Of a DNA stretch of 64,000 nucleotides, positions 9,698-18,729 are shown piece by piece. A program made the position numbers and the translations under genes. The first letter of the stretch is position 1. Every line of letters begins with the position of its first letter. A model generated the notes under the pieces. It was not told the origin of the DNA. It was given only the letters and a program-made list of their open reading frames with translations, and did no database searches. The DNA is taken from positions 1 to 64,000 of the forward strand of contig JAHXHS010000026.1 of NCBI GenBank assembly GCA_025656455.1, read 5' to 3'. Source of the DNA: Candidatus Thiodiazotropha sp. (ex Epidulcina cf. delphinae). Its GTDB lineage: Bacteria; Pseudomonadota; Gammaproteobacteria; Chromatiales; Chromatiaceae.

Positions 9698-9929
9698 AAG
9701 CCGCAAATGAACGCCAATCACCGCAAAGGACCGCAAAATGTGAACAGCGCGTAGGGTGCGGCCCTGCCGCACCGTAACTTGAAGCCCTGGAACCCAAGGT
9801 ATTGGGTCAGGGGGTCGCGAAGTGAAGAAACCCGTCATAGCAAACAGGAGCGTAACCCAGCATGGTGCGGCAAGGCCGCACCCTACGCCCTGTTCACATT
9901 TTGCGGTGATTGGCGTTCATTTGCGGCTT
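9698..9929. repeat. Long imperfect inverted repeat between genes
   Basis: The left arm 9698-9773 (AAGCCGCAAATGAACGCCAA onward, ending in a GTGCGGCCCTGCCGCACC hairpin) is matched in reverse by 9864-9929. The left arm carries a ~10-nt extra unit (duplicated ACCGCAAA). The spacer 9774-9863 has no gene. The whole 9603-9996 gap (394 bp) contains nothing else I can support. The GCAAATGAACGC core resembles repeats at 30221-30450 and 56499-56729. Confidence 0.6.
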
Positions 9930-9996
9930 AATACACCGAATAAAATTGTGGTGATATATATCATTCACCCACTCCATGAGGGAAAGAGCCTCCTGA

Positions 9997-10335
9997 TTAA
10001 CGCTTAGGTTTTGGGAGTTCAGGCACTTTACGAAACTTATCGTACAGATGATAGAGACTCAAAATCGGATGTCGAAACGTCATCCGGGGACCGGCGTACC
10101 GCATCACTTCCTGGACCCTTCCACGCATCTCCTTCGAATAACAATGCACGGTACAATGATTACATGCGGGTTTTTCCGATTGGAACGGACAACTCTCGAG
10201 ACGCCTTCGCGCATAGTCCAGCAAATGAACACATGCTTCGCACAGGACGCCACGGGTCTGGTGATGATCGGCGCAGTAGATAGCCATCATTGCCGCAATG
10301 GTCTGTTGTTCTCGTCTGATTCTGTTGTTAATCAT
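9997..10335 (-). CDS. YgbA-type 'nitrous oxide-stimulated promoter' family protein
   Basis: 112 aa, cysteine-rich. It begins RIRREQQTIAAMMAIYCADHH and contains LCEACVHLLDYARRRLESCPF, then PACNHCTVHCY, then MRYAGPRMTFRHPILSLYH. These blocks are the signature of the YgbA_NO family, small proteins induced by nitrosative stress in enterics; the cysteines suggest metal or Fe-S binding. Length is normal for the family. Transcribed divergently from the subtilase gene, with a CRP-like palindrome ~30 bp upstream of its start. Molecular function is not established. Confidence 0.8.
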   Translation of the reverse strand: MINNRIRREQQTIAAMMAIYCADHHQTRGVLCEACVHLLDYARRRLESCPFQSEKPACNHCTVHCYSKEMRGRVQEVMRYAGPRMTFRHPILSLYHLYDKFRKVPELPKPKR

Positions 10336-10364
10336 GTCCTGCCAGGGTTAGTCATTCTCGCCAC

Positions 10365-10380
10365 TGTGAAAAAGATCACA
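10365..10380. promoter_or_regulatory. CRP-like palindrome
   Basis: TGTGAAAAAGATCACA is a perfect match to the TGTGA-N6-TCACA consensus of CRP/Vfr-family regulators. It lies 30 bp upstream of the ygbA-type start and ~187 bp upstream of the subtilase start, in the divergent region. Its distance suits control of the ygbA-type gene; which CRP/FNR-family protein binds is unknown. Confidence 0.6.
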
Positions 10381-10566
10381 ATAATCGCTGACAAAGTTCA
10401 GCATATTTCAAACATTCGCATATTCACAATAGTTTCTCGTCAATAAATCGATACAGCGGCCGCAAATCCGTGTGACAGACAGTTTGGAAATCCACGCTTA
10501 GCTGTCTGCAACAGGGCCGCCAACCCGGCCCCACAAGAATGGACAGTCAAGAAATGGAGCTTTTCA

Positions 10567-12597
10567 ATGAAACACTCACTCGTCTTCTCTTTTGCCATCA
10601 AGGCCTACCTCCTGACCATCGGCATGATCGTTGCGGGAAGCTCACTATCGATAGAAAGCGGCAGCGAATACCCGCCGCCGACGAACATCACCGACAGGAT
10701 TATCGTAAAGTACAAAAACGGTGGCGCCCTCTCTTCCGGGGTGAACGAAATGACCGACGCGGTCGCTCAATCCATCGGAGAGCGCATCGCTCATGTCAAA
10801 CGCGCCTTCAATGGCGCGCAGATTCTTAAACTGAACGCCAAAAAACCTCTCGAAGAACTACAGGGGATCATTCAGGAAATCGAACGGTTCTCCCAGGTCG
10901 AGTATGCCGAACCCGATTTGATAATCCACCCCGCCTTTACCCCAAACGATCCCAGGTATAATGAACAGTGGCACTATTTCGACGATACCGGCGGCATCCG
11001 CCTTCCCCTGGCCTGGGATACCGCCCGGGGGGAAAACGCCGTGGTCGCCGTCCTGGACACCGGCTACCGTCCCCATCCGGATCTATTGCCCAACATCCTG
11101 CCCGGCCATGACATGATCAGCGATCTCTTCAGGGCCAATGACGGCGACGGGCGTGACGATGACGCCCAGGACCCGGGGAACTACGCCCCCGAATGCTATA
11201 CCTACCTGAGTTCGTGGCACGGCACCCATGTGGCCGGCACGGTGGCCGCGATAGCCGATAACCAAGTCGGCGTCGCCGGCATTGCCTTTCGGGCAAAACT
11301 CCTTCCCGTGCGGGTCCTTGGCAGATGCGGCGGCTATATGTCAGACATCGCGGACGGCATCGTCTGGGCCTCTGGAACAAGCATCGCCGGCATTGCGGAC
11401 AATCAGCATCCGGCCGATGTCATAAACCTGAGCCTGGGAGGCACGTTTTTCGGTTGTCCGCGGACCTTCAGTCATGCAATCGAAACCGCTCGCCGGCAAG
11501 GCGCGACCATCGTCGCGGCCGCTGGCAATAACTCAAGAGATGTCTCCCTAACCACACCAGCCAACTGCGATGGTGTCATCGCCGTAGCCGCCACCACACG
11601 AGAGGCCAATCGCCTCCCGTTTTCGAATTTCGGCGATGCCATCGATGTTTCGGCGCCAGGGATGAGTATCCTCTCAACCCATAATAGCGGTTATGTCGTT
11701 GCGGATAACGATACCTATGCCAGCAAAAGCGGCACCAGCATGGCTGCGCCCCATGTCAGCGGTGTTGCCGCCCTGCTGTATGCCGTCAAGCCTGACATCA
11801 CCCCGGATGAGGTCGAACGAATATTGACAACGACCGCCCGTCCCTTTCCCACCGAATGCATCGGTTGCGGTTCAGGCATCCTGGATGCCGCCGCCGCTGT
11901 AGAGGAGGCTGGAAATGCCGGCCCAGGCCTCACCCTGCTGCACAATGCTGTTCCTGCAACCGGTCTCGCTGCCGAGGATGACCAGTCACTACTGTTCGCT
12001 ATCGATGTGCCGGAGGGAGCGACCACCCTCTCTTTTACCCTCAGCGACGGGAGTGGCGATGCCGATCTGTATGTTCAGTTCGCCGCCGAGCCGACGCAAA
12101 CCGGCTACCAATGCAGGCCCTATCTCTACGGCAACGAGGAACGTTGCGTGATCAGGCATATCCAGGCCGGAAGATACTATGTCATGATACATGCCTACAA
12201 CGCATTTTCCGATGTCACCCTGGTCGCGAACTATTCGCTTGCCGGGGGCAACCCGGACAGTCTGTTTGAGAACCTGGATGACTACCCCATCGCCGATTTC
12301 GTCTTCTCCGGCGTGAGCAGTCCCATACAGGTGACCCGCAGCGGCGAATCCGCACAGGTGAATATAAGCGTCGTTATCAGACACCCGTCTATCGGTGAAC
12401 TCTCCGTGGAACTCCTGGACCCTCATGGTGGAAGCCATAGCCTGAAGAACTTCGGCGGTTATGGAGAAGACCTTGTTGAGCATTACACCCTGGAGCTTGG
12501 GGACTTGCCGTCACAGGGCCGCTGGTCACTGCGGGTCAAGGATTTCGGCATTCGCGGCAAAGGCTATATCGACAGCTGGCGAATCGCGTTTCCCTGA
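10567..12597 (+). CDS. Secreted S8 subtilisin-like serine protease with PPC and P domains
   Basis: 676 aa. N-terminal signal (around SFAIKAYLLTIGMIVAG), propeptide (~40-120, RIIVKYKNG to VEYAEPDLII), then the S8 catalytic domain with the full triad: Asp164 in VAVLDTGY, His218 in WHGTHVAG and Ser391 in SGTSMAAPHVSG. After it comes a bacterial pre-peptidase C-terminal (PPC) domain (~455-555, DLYVQFAAEP, YYVMIHAY) and a C-terminal proprotein-convertase P domain (~570-676, IGELSVELLDPHGG, GRWSLRVKDFG). Probably an extracellular protease whose accessory domains are trimmed on maturation. GGAG lies 8 nt before the ATG. A stem-loop follows the stop codon. Confidence 0.93.
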   Translation: MKHSLVFSFAIKAYLLTIGMIVAGSSLSIESGSEYPPPTNITDRIIVKYKNGGALSSGVNEMTDAVAQSIGERIAHVKRAFNGAQILKLNAKKPLEELQGIIQEIERFSQVEYAEPDLIIHPAFTPNDPRYNEQWHYFDDTGGIRLPLAWDTARGENAVVAVLDTGYRPHPDLLPNILPGHDMISDLFRANDGDGRDDDAQDPGNYAPECYTYLSSWHGTHVAGTVAAIADNQVGVAGIAFRAKLLPVRVLGRCGGYMSDIADGIVWASGTSIAGIADNQHPADVINLSLGGTFFGCPRTFSHAIETARRQGATIVAAAGNNSRDVSLTTPANCDGVIAVAATTREANRLPFSNFGDAIDVSAPGMSILSTHNSGYVVADNDTYASKSGTSMAAPHVSGVAALLYAVKPDITPDEVERILTTTARPFPTECIGCGSGILDAAAAVEEAGNAGPGLTLLHNAVPATGLAAEDDQSLLFAIDVPEGATTLSFTLSDGSGDADLYVQFAAEPTQTGYQCRPYLYGNEERCVIRHIQAGRYYVMIHAYNAFSDVTLVANYSLAGGNPDSLFENLDDYPIADFVFSGVSSPIQVTRSGESAQVNISVVIRHPSIGELSVELLDPHGGSHSLKNFGGYGEDLVEHYTLELGDLPSQGRWSLRVKDFGIRGKGYIDSWRIAFP

Positions 12598-12616
12598 TCC
12601 CTCAAACAAAACCACA

Positions 12617-12640
12617 CTAGGGGCGGTCTTCCGCCCCTAG
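12617..12640 (+). terminator. Strong hairpin after the subtilase gene
   Basis: CTAGGGGCGG pairs perfectly with CCGCCCCTAG around a TCTT loop, 19 bp after the subtilase stop. There is no U-tract, so it may be an mRNA 3'-end stabiliser or part of a Rho-dependent end. The remainder of the 361-bp gap (to 12958) contains only a TTTGCGTGCTTGGCGTT-type junk repeat near 12905 and no gene. Confidence 0.5.
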
Positions 12641-12958
12641 CGGAAACACTGAAAAATATAACGCAAAGATCGCCATGAAACACAGAGGTCGCAAAACATG
12701 TAGATAGACCAATCATCTGCGCGAGTAGTACGATGAAAGCCCACACAGGGGGCTATGTTAGGGCCATATCCCACTTTCTTTGCGCCTGCACTCTGCCATC
12801 CTGGTTTTCCACAACTGGCCTGGCATCCAACATTTCTCTCACCAGGATCGCTAAGTACGCCAGCAAGATACTGTCTGAGGATCCTTTGCGTTCATTGCAT
12901 TTCTTTGCGTGCTTGGCGTTATAAAGACCTGTTTCTGGAACTAGTGTAGTGTACCTCG

Positions 12959-13963
12959 TCACCGGTCCAGCAGCTCGGGCGAACGACGCAGAATACGCAG
13001 GAAAATCTCGCCGATTTCAGGATCGCGCCAGCCCTTGTCTAGCTCAGACTCCATGATATGGATGATGCGCTCGACTGTCTGGGCGCGGCTGTAGACTCGA
13101 TCATGTCTCAAAGCGTCATAGATATCGGCATATTGAAAAACCCTGGCAATCAGGGGAATCCGCCGGCCCGACAGGCCATCCGGATAGCCGCTGCCATCCC
13201 AACGTTCATGATGGTGACGGACAATAGGCACTGCATCCCGTACACTATTCAATTGATTGCATAGATCTGCGCCAACCTCTGCATGACGTTGCATGGTCAA
13301 CCATTCGTCGGCGCTCAACTTACCCGGCTTCAAGAGAATCGTATCGGGGATCCCGATCTTTCCGATATCGTGCAGGATAGCGCCCTTGCGCAAGGCCTCA
13401 AGTTCATCGTGGGCAAGGCCCACCTCCCGCCCTATGACCTGACAGGTATGCACCAGACGGTTGCAATGCTCACCGGTGGTAGGGTCCCGCGCCTCGACCA
13501 TCTTGGCGAGGGTAAACAGCACCGAGGCGGCATGATCGAGCTGATCGAAAAGTTGTTTCTTTTCCAACGCGGCGCGGGCCCGCGACAAGAACTCGAGGGG
13601 ATCGTAAGGCTTCTTGATAAAATCATTGGCCCCCATCGCCAAGCTGTGCCGCAAACTTTCCGACGTTCCATCGCCGGTCACCATGATGATCGGCAACAGA
13701 TGATTGTTTAAATCCCGTCGTATCCGCAGGCAGACCTCGTCCCCGTCCAGGTCTGGTAGTCGCTTGTCCAGCAAGACCAGATCATAACTCCCCTGCTCGA
13801 TTAACTGCAGGGCCTTACTGCCGCAGTCGGTGGATGTGACCCGACACGGTATCTCCCGCAAGATCTCCACCTGCAGGGAGAGATGCAACTCATCGTCATC
13901 GACGACGAGCACTTGGTAGGACTCATCGGATAGGTCGATAACCGGGATAGCGGGCCCATCCAT
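12959..13963 (-). CDS. REC-HD-GYP response regulator (c-di-GMP phosphodiesterase, RpfG-like)
   Basis: 334 aa. Receiver domain (~15-135) with acidic VVDDDE, phosphoacceptor Asp66 in LLDKRLPD and Lys in KKPYDP. HD-GYP domain (~145-330) with His198-Asp199 in LHDIGKIGIPD, RHHHERWDGSGYPDGL and ARVFQYADIYDAL, so all metal-binding and GYP elements are present. It should hydrolyse c-di-GMP on phosphorylation. Its ATG directly follows the TGA of the upstream MerR-HTH/REC gene with no gap (TGAATG), so the two are co-transcribed and translationally coupled. Confidence 0.92.
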   Translation of the reverse strand: MDGPAIPVIDLSDESYQVLVVDDDELHLSLQVEILREIPCRVTSTDCGSKALQLIEQGSYDLVLLDKRLPDLDGDEVCLRIRRDLNNHLLPIIMVTGDGTSESLRHSLAMGANDFIKKPYDPLEFLSRARAALEKKQLFDQLDHAASVLFTLAKMVEARDPTTGEHCNRLVHTCQVIGREVGLAHDELEALRKGAILHDIGKIGIPDTILLKPGKLSADEWLTMQRHAEVGADLCNQLNSVRDAVPIVRHHHERWDGSGYPDGLSGRRIPLIARVFQYADIYDALRHDRVYSRAQTVERIIHIMESELDKGWRDPEIGEIFLRILRRSPELLDR

Positions 13964-14572
13964 TCAGCAAATCCTTTCCTTATCGGTATCGGTCTGTTGA
14001 ATCGACAGACCCAAGACCCTCTTCAACGCTCTGAGGGGGAAAGGCTTCAATAGACACGCCTCAGCGCCTGCCTCGACTATCCGCTTATGGTATTCATCAG
14101 AGCATAACCTGCTCATGGCGATAATCCTGATAAACTTCGTTTGCTGGTCATGCTTGATGAATCTGCAAACCTCAAATCCATCGATACCGGACGCCTTCAG
14201 ATCCAACAACACAAAATCCGGCCTGAACTGCGCTACCAGACTCCCCGCCATAAAGCCGCTATGGGCTATGGCCACGTTGGCAACCTCCGGAGACCCTTGC
14301 AAAGCCTCCTGCAGGCAGTGGGAAAAACGAACCTCAGCATCAATCACCAATACCCTCAACGATAGATATGCCGGCAACTCGACACCTATGCCCCTCGCCT
14401 GCGCCAACCGCTGCACCTCACTGACTGGATAGCGACGATGACCGCCCTGGGTGGTCTCAGCACGCAGTAAACCTCTACTCGTCCAGCCCCTAAGCGAGGC
14501 TGGCGTCACTTTCAGGATCTCCGCGGTTTCACCCGGAGAAAGATAGAGCCTTTTCCATGACTTACGATACAT
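13964..14572 (-). CDS. MerR/excisionase-type HTH fused to a C-terminal receiver domain
   Basis: 202 aa. The N-terminal winged HTH (~10-58: SPGETAEILKVTPASLRGW, then GHRRYPVSEVQRLAQ) is of MerR/excisionase type. A receiver domain follows (~68-190: LRVLVIDAE, phosphoacceptor Asp in FVLLDLKASGIDGFEV, Lys in CLLKPF). The order HTH then REC is the reverse of most DNA-binding response regulators, and the usual acidic pair is Asp-Ala (VIDAE). It is followed without spacing by the REC-HD-GYP gene and is divergent from the four-PAS histidine kinase, its likely partner (inference). The 297-bp gap upstream (14573-14869) holds both divergent promoters but no box I can define. Confidence 0.8.
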   Translation of the reverse strand: MYRKSWKRLYLSPGETAEILKVTPASLRGWTSRGLLRAETTQGGHRRYPVSEVQRLAQARGIGVELPAYLSLRVLVIDAEVRFSHCLQEALQGSPEVANVAIAHSGFMAGSLVAQFRPDFVLLDLKASGIDGFEVCRFIKHDQQTKFIRIIAMSRLCSDEYHKRIVEAGAEACLLKPFPLRALKRVLGLSIQQTDTDKERIC

Positions 14573-14869
14573 CGTGGTGGTTCCGATGGCTATCGATTTT
14601 AAGGATAATCGGAAAATTCGAAATAATCCCGACTCTCTGGCATTACCTTGATCCCGATCAATATTTCAGTGCGAAAAACCATGCTTGCAGCAATTAACCC
14701 GCATTTCCCACACGGATTTGGACGTTTTCGCAGCCATGTTGTCTCCATATCGGCCCTTTAAAATTCAGCGCCAATGGCTAACATTCATACATGAGAGATC
14801 GTTACTTTCCACTCAAGCTGAGCGACTGAATCCTGCTCCCCGATGTAGTGTCTCAACGATGATCGCCAG

Positions 14870-17800
14870 ATGAGTCAACGCCCCCCACTATCCATCTTTA
14901 GCGTTTTGCTGTTGGCATCGGTCATCACCGCCCTGACATTCGCGGCAATCTACTATACGCTGCAACAAAAGAAGGCTGCCGAAATCGGTCGCCTGCAGGC
15001 CATTGCCGATCTCAAGGCTGAACAGCTGAACAACTGGTTGCAAGAACGCAGGAACGATGCCCGCTCCCTGCAACTCAGCCAAACCATCCCTTCAGCATAC
15101 CGACGCTGGCTTGAAAGCAACGATGGCGTTATCCGCGAGGAGCTGATCAGCCACTTGCAGGCAATCGTCAATCTCGGCCAGTTCGAAGGCATCAGGCTTC
15201 TGGATGGGCAAGGCCAACTGATCTGGCACAGCGGCCATCTTCCCGACAACATCGATTCGGCTTTGCACGCCTTTTATCTCAGCAAGACAAACAGAAAAGA
15301 GATCAGCTTGATCGACCTGTTTCAGGACAGTGAGGGGCATATTCACCTGGACTATGTGGTGCCTTTTCACGATCCAGAGGGAAGCATCGGGCCGATCTTG
15401 ATATTACATACCACTCCCTCGAACTCGATCCTCCCCTCAGTGAGCGAATGGCCCATCCCCAGCCTCAGCGGCGAAGTCGTGCTGTTCCGCCGGGATGGAG
15501 AGGATGTGCTGTTTCTGAACCCTCTCAAACATGCGCCTGACGCCTCCATGAAGCTACGTTGGCCGGTGATGGACAAGGCGTTGCTGGCCGCGCAATTGGC
15601 GCGCGGGAAATTGGGCGTGAGCCATGTGGTCGAGGGCAAGGATTACCGCCATGAACCGGTATTCGGTGTCGGCCGGAATATCTCCGGCACCGATTGGTTT
15701 CTGCTCGCCAAACTGGACAGCTCGGAGATCTACGCCGACGCGGTTTACGATTTTATCTGGATTTTCCTAACCGGCACCCTGGCCCTTTTGATGGGTATCT
15801 CCGGTCTCTATCTATTACACCAGCGTCAGCAGCTCGCATTGGCCCGTGGCATACACGAGGCCCAGACTGAGCGGTTACAGGCCCTGCAACTGCTCTCTGC
15901 CGTTGCTGGCAGCTCAACCGACGCCATCTACGCCAAGGACCGGGAGGGACGTTACCTGCTGTTCAATAAACAGGCGGAGATATTTACCGGCAAGACAATG
16001 GAAGAAGTGCTGGGCAGGGATGACACGCTGCTCTTTCCAGCGGACCAGGCCGAAATGTTGATGGCCAGCGACCGGATGTTGATAACGAGCAACCGGGTGA
16101 TGACATCCCGCCAGGAGTTGGAGACACCGCAAGGTGGTATTACCTTTTTAACCACTAAGGGCCCATTGCGCAATGAAGCCGGAGAGGTCATCGGTGTGTT
16201 CGGCATCTCGCGCGACATCACCGCACTGCACAAGGTTGAGATGGACCTGAGAGAGAAGGAGTCACGCCTGAGGGCCCTGTTCGAAACCATTCCGGACCTG
16301 ATCTGGATGAAAGATCCGGCAGGCGTCTACCTTGCCTGCAATCCGGCTTTCGAACGCCTTTACGGCGCCAAGCAGTCCCACATACTCGGTAAGACAGACT
16401 ACGATTTCGTGGATAAAGAGTTGGCGGACTTCTTCCGCGCCAATGACCAGGCAGCGATAGAGGCCGGCGCGCCACGCTCAAATGAGGAGTGGATCACTTT
16501 TGCCGATGACGGCCGCCACGCCTTGATACTCACCACAAAAGCTCCGATCCATGACGGGGACACGACGATAGGCGTCCTGGGCATCGCCCGCGATATCACC
16601 CAGCAGCGCCAGGTGGAAAAGGCCCTGCTGGAGAGCGTTGAACGCTTTCGCCTGTTTTACGAGCAGGCGCCCATCGCCTATGAGTCCCACGACATCAACG
16701 GGGAGATTCTGGATATCAATCCCGCTTGGCTCGAACTGCTGGGTTTTCGCCGCGACCAGCGGGATCAAGTTATCGGCCGACCCTTCACGGACTTTGTCGT
16801 CCCTGAGCAGCGAACGCTTACCCATAAACGTTTCGAGGATTTCTTAGCCAATGGAAAATCCCAGGGCGACGAATATGACTTGCGGCGGCAAGACGGTCAG
16901 ATAATCACCGTTTCGCGAGACGGGCGGACAGGCCACGATGCACAGGGCGCATTTCAGCAGACCCATTGCGTGCTGCACAACATCACTGAGCGCCGCCGGC
17001 ACGAACAAGCACTGACCGCGAGTGAATCGCGCTATCGGGAGCTGGTGGACAAAATGAGCGATGGGGTCGCGGTCTACGAGGCTGTCGATGACGGCCGGGA
17101 TTTCCTGTTTAGAGAATACAACCGCGCCGGAGAGCGGATCGGCAGGAACAGCCGCCAACAGGTCATCGGCCGCCGTGTTACCGAGGTCTTTCCCGGGATC
17201 AAGGAGCTGGGACTCTTCGATGTCCTCCAACGCGTCTGGAAGAGCGGTAAGGCAGAAAGCTATCCCAGTCATGTCTATCAGGACAAGCGCCTGACCCTGT
17301 GGATGGAGAACTATGTCTACAAACTTCCCAGCGGAGAGATCGTAGCCGTTTTCAACGATATCACTGAACGCAAGATTGCAGAGATAGAGGTCCGCCGCCT
17401 CTACATCGAGCTTGAAAAACGCGTCGTAGAACGCACCGCGGAGCTGGAAGCCGCAAATAGGGAGTTGGAGTCCTTCGTCTACTCCGTCTCCCATGATCTG
17501 CGCGCCCCTTTACGGGGCATGACCGGCTTTGCCCAGATCCTGACACAGCGTCACCGTGAAAACCTGAATGAAGAGGGGCGGCACTATCTGGACAATGTGG
17601 TTGAGGCCAGCAGCTACATGGGCACCTTGATCGAGGATCTGCTGCAATACTCCCGCACCGGGCGAGGCGCGCTACAGCTGCGGCCCGTCGAACTGGGCCC
17701 GATCCTGCAGGGACTGAAAGCCACCCTTGCCGAGCGGATCGAGGCATCCGGCGCCAAACTAGAGGTAGACCAACCCCTAGCCACCCCGCTGGGCGATACC

Positions 17801-18139
17801 ACCCTGATCGGGCAGATCCTCACTAACCTGATCGACAACGCTCTGACCTACTGCAAACCGGGTCAGTCTCCAAAGATCGGGGTTGCCTCGCAGCGGCAAG
17901 AGAACCGGGTGGTCATTACCGTGAGTGACGACGGCATCGGCATCGCCACCGAATATCATAAAAAGATCTTCCAGGTGTTCCAACGCCTGCACAACCAGGA
18001 TGAATACCCAGGCACCGGCATCGGCCTGGCCATTGTCGCCAAGGCGGCGCGCATGATGGATGGAGAGGTGGTAGTCGAATCAGCCCTTGCCAGGGGCAGC
18101 CGGTTCTCCGTAGTTCTACCCACGGCTGAAATTCACTGA
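14870..18139 (+). CDS. Membrane multi-PAS sensor histidine kinase
   Basis: 1089 aa. TM1 (~8-30), periplasmic sensor region (~31-290), TM2 (~293-315), then four PAS domains at about 340-455 (DAIYAKDREGRYLLF), 460-585 (IPDLIWMKDPAGVYLA), 590-710 (GEILDINPAWLELLGF) and 715-840 (SDGVAVYEAVDDGRDF). A coiled linker leads to HisKA with His875 in YSVSHDLRAPLRG and HATPase_c (LIDNALTYC, DDGIGI, GTGIGLAIV). The HisKA type is that of the phytochrome-like kinases that pair with Rcp1-like response regulators; such a regulator (18259-18729) and a REC-GGDEF-EAL protein follow, forming a likely phosphorelay into c-di-GMP. Confidence 0.92.
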   Translation: MSQRPPLSIFSVLLLASVITALTFAAIYYTLQQKKAAEIGRLQAIADLKAEQLNNWLQERRNDARSLQLSQTIPSAYRRWLESNDGVIREELISHLQAIVNLGQFEGIRLLDGQGQLIWHSGHLPDNIDSALHAFYLSKTNRKEISLIDLFQDSEGHIHLDYVVPFHDPEGSIGPILILHTTPSNSILPSVSEWPIPSLSGEVVLFRRDGEDVLFLNPLKHAPDASMKLRWPVMDKALLAAQLARGKLGVSHVVEGKDYRHEPVFGVGRNISGTDWFLLAKLDSSEIYADAVYDFIWIFLTGTLALLMGISGLYLLHQRQQLALARGIHEAQTERLQALQLLSAVAGSSTDAIYAKDREGRYLLFNKQAEIFTGKTMEEVLGRDDTLLFPADQAEMLMASDRMLITSNRVMTSRQELETPQGGITFLTTKGPLRNEAGEVIGVFGISRDITALHKVEMDLREKESRLRALFETIPDLIWMKDPAGVYLACNPAFERLYGAKQSHILGKTDYDFVDKELADFFRANDQAAIEAGAPRSNEEWITFADDGRHALILTTKAPIHDGDTTIGVLGIARDITQQRQVEKALLESVERFRLFYEQAPIAYESHDINGEILDINPAWLELLGFRRDQRDQVIGRPFTDFVVPEQRTLTHKRFEDFLANGKSQGDEYDLRRQDGQIITVSRDGRTGHDAQGAFQQTHCVLHNITERRRHEQALTASESRYRELVDKMSDGVAVYEAVDDGRDFLFREYNRAGERIGRNSRQQVIGRRVTEVFPGIKELGLFDVLQRVWKSGKAESYPSHVYQDKRLTLWMENYVYKLPSGEIVAVFNDITERKIAEIEVRRLYIELEKRVVERTAELEAANRELESFVYSVSHDLRAPLRGMTGFAQILTQRHRENLNEEGRHYLDNVVEASSYMGTLIEDLLQYSRTGRGALQLRPVELGPILQGLKATLAERIEASGAKLEVDQPLATPLGDTTLIGQILTNLIDNALTYCKPGQSPKIGVASQRQENRVVITVSDDGIGIATEYHKKIFQVFQRLHNQDEYPGTGIGLAIVAKAARMMDGEVVVESALARGSRFSVVLPTAEIH

Positions 18140-18258
18140 CAGGCCGATATTGCAAGTCAGGAATTGGCTGTATAGACAGTAAGGGAATAATATGCACAAG
18201 CTAGTGTAGTATCTTATGCTGTTTAACGTTTTCAGAGGCCCGCAAATAACTCAAGGTT

Positions 18259-18729
18259 ATGAGCAAGTCAGCCACAATACTACTGATTGAAGACAACCGC
18301 ATGGATGTCGAGCTGACTCTCGATGCCTTTCGGCAAGCACGACTCGCCAACCAGGTGGAAGTGGTGGCCAGCGGCCAGCAGGCCTTGGATTACCTGTTCG
18401 GCGTGGACCAATATGCCGATCGTAGCGAACATCCAATACCCGACCTGATCCTGCTTGATCTGAAAATGCCGGGTATCGACGGCTTCGAAGTGCTCAAACG
18501 CCTCAAGAGCAAGCCACCGCTGAAACGCATTCCCGTGACTATTCTGACCTCATCGCGAGAGCAGGGAGACCGGGCCCTGTCGTATGATATCGGCGCTAAC
18601 TCCTACCTGGTCAAACCCGTATCCTTTGCCGGTTTTGTCGATGTCGTGCGTCAAATCGGGGATTATTGGCTGAGCCTCAATGTTGGGCCGCCGCCAGTGG
18701 CGGATAACGCATCCGGATCGGATTCATGA
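18259..18729 (+). CDS. Single-domain response regulator, Rcp1-like
   Basis: 156 aa with only a receiver domain: ATILLIEDNRMDVELTLDAF at the N-terminus, phosphoacceptor Asp67 in LILLDLKMPGIDGFEVL, Thr in VTILTSS and Lys in YLVKPV. The EDNxxDxELT start and the long loop before the phospho-Asp are typical of Rcp1-type regulators paired with phytochrome-like kinases. Without an output domain it probably passes phosphate on or acts by protein contact. It overlaps the next gene by 4 bp (ATGA). Confidence 0.9.
   Translation: MSKSATILLIEDNRMDVELTLDAFRQARLANQVEVVASGQQALDYLFGVDQYADRSEHPIPDLILLDLKMPGIDGFEVLKRLKSKPPLKRIPVTILTSSREQGDRALSYDIGANSYLVKPVSFAGFVDVVRQIGDYWLSLNVGPPPVADNASGSDS

Noticed and set aside
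12753..12962. Short minus-strand frame after the subtilase gene
   Set aside because: No ribosome-binding site, and it includes a TTTGCGTGCTTGGCG-type intergenic repeat.
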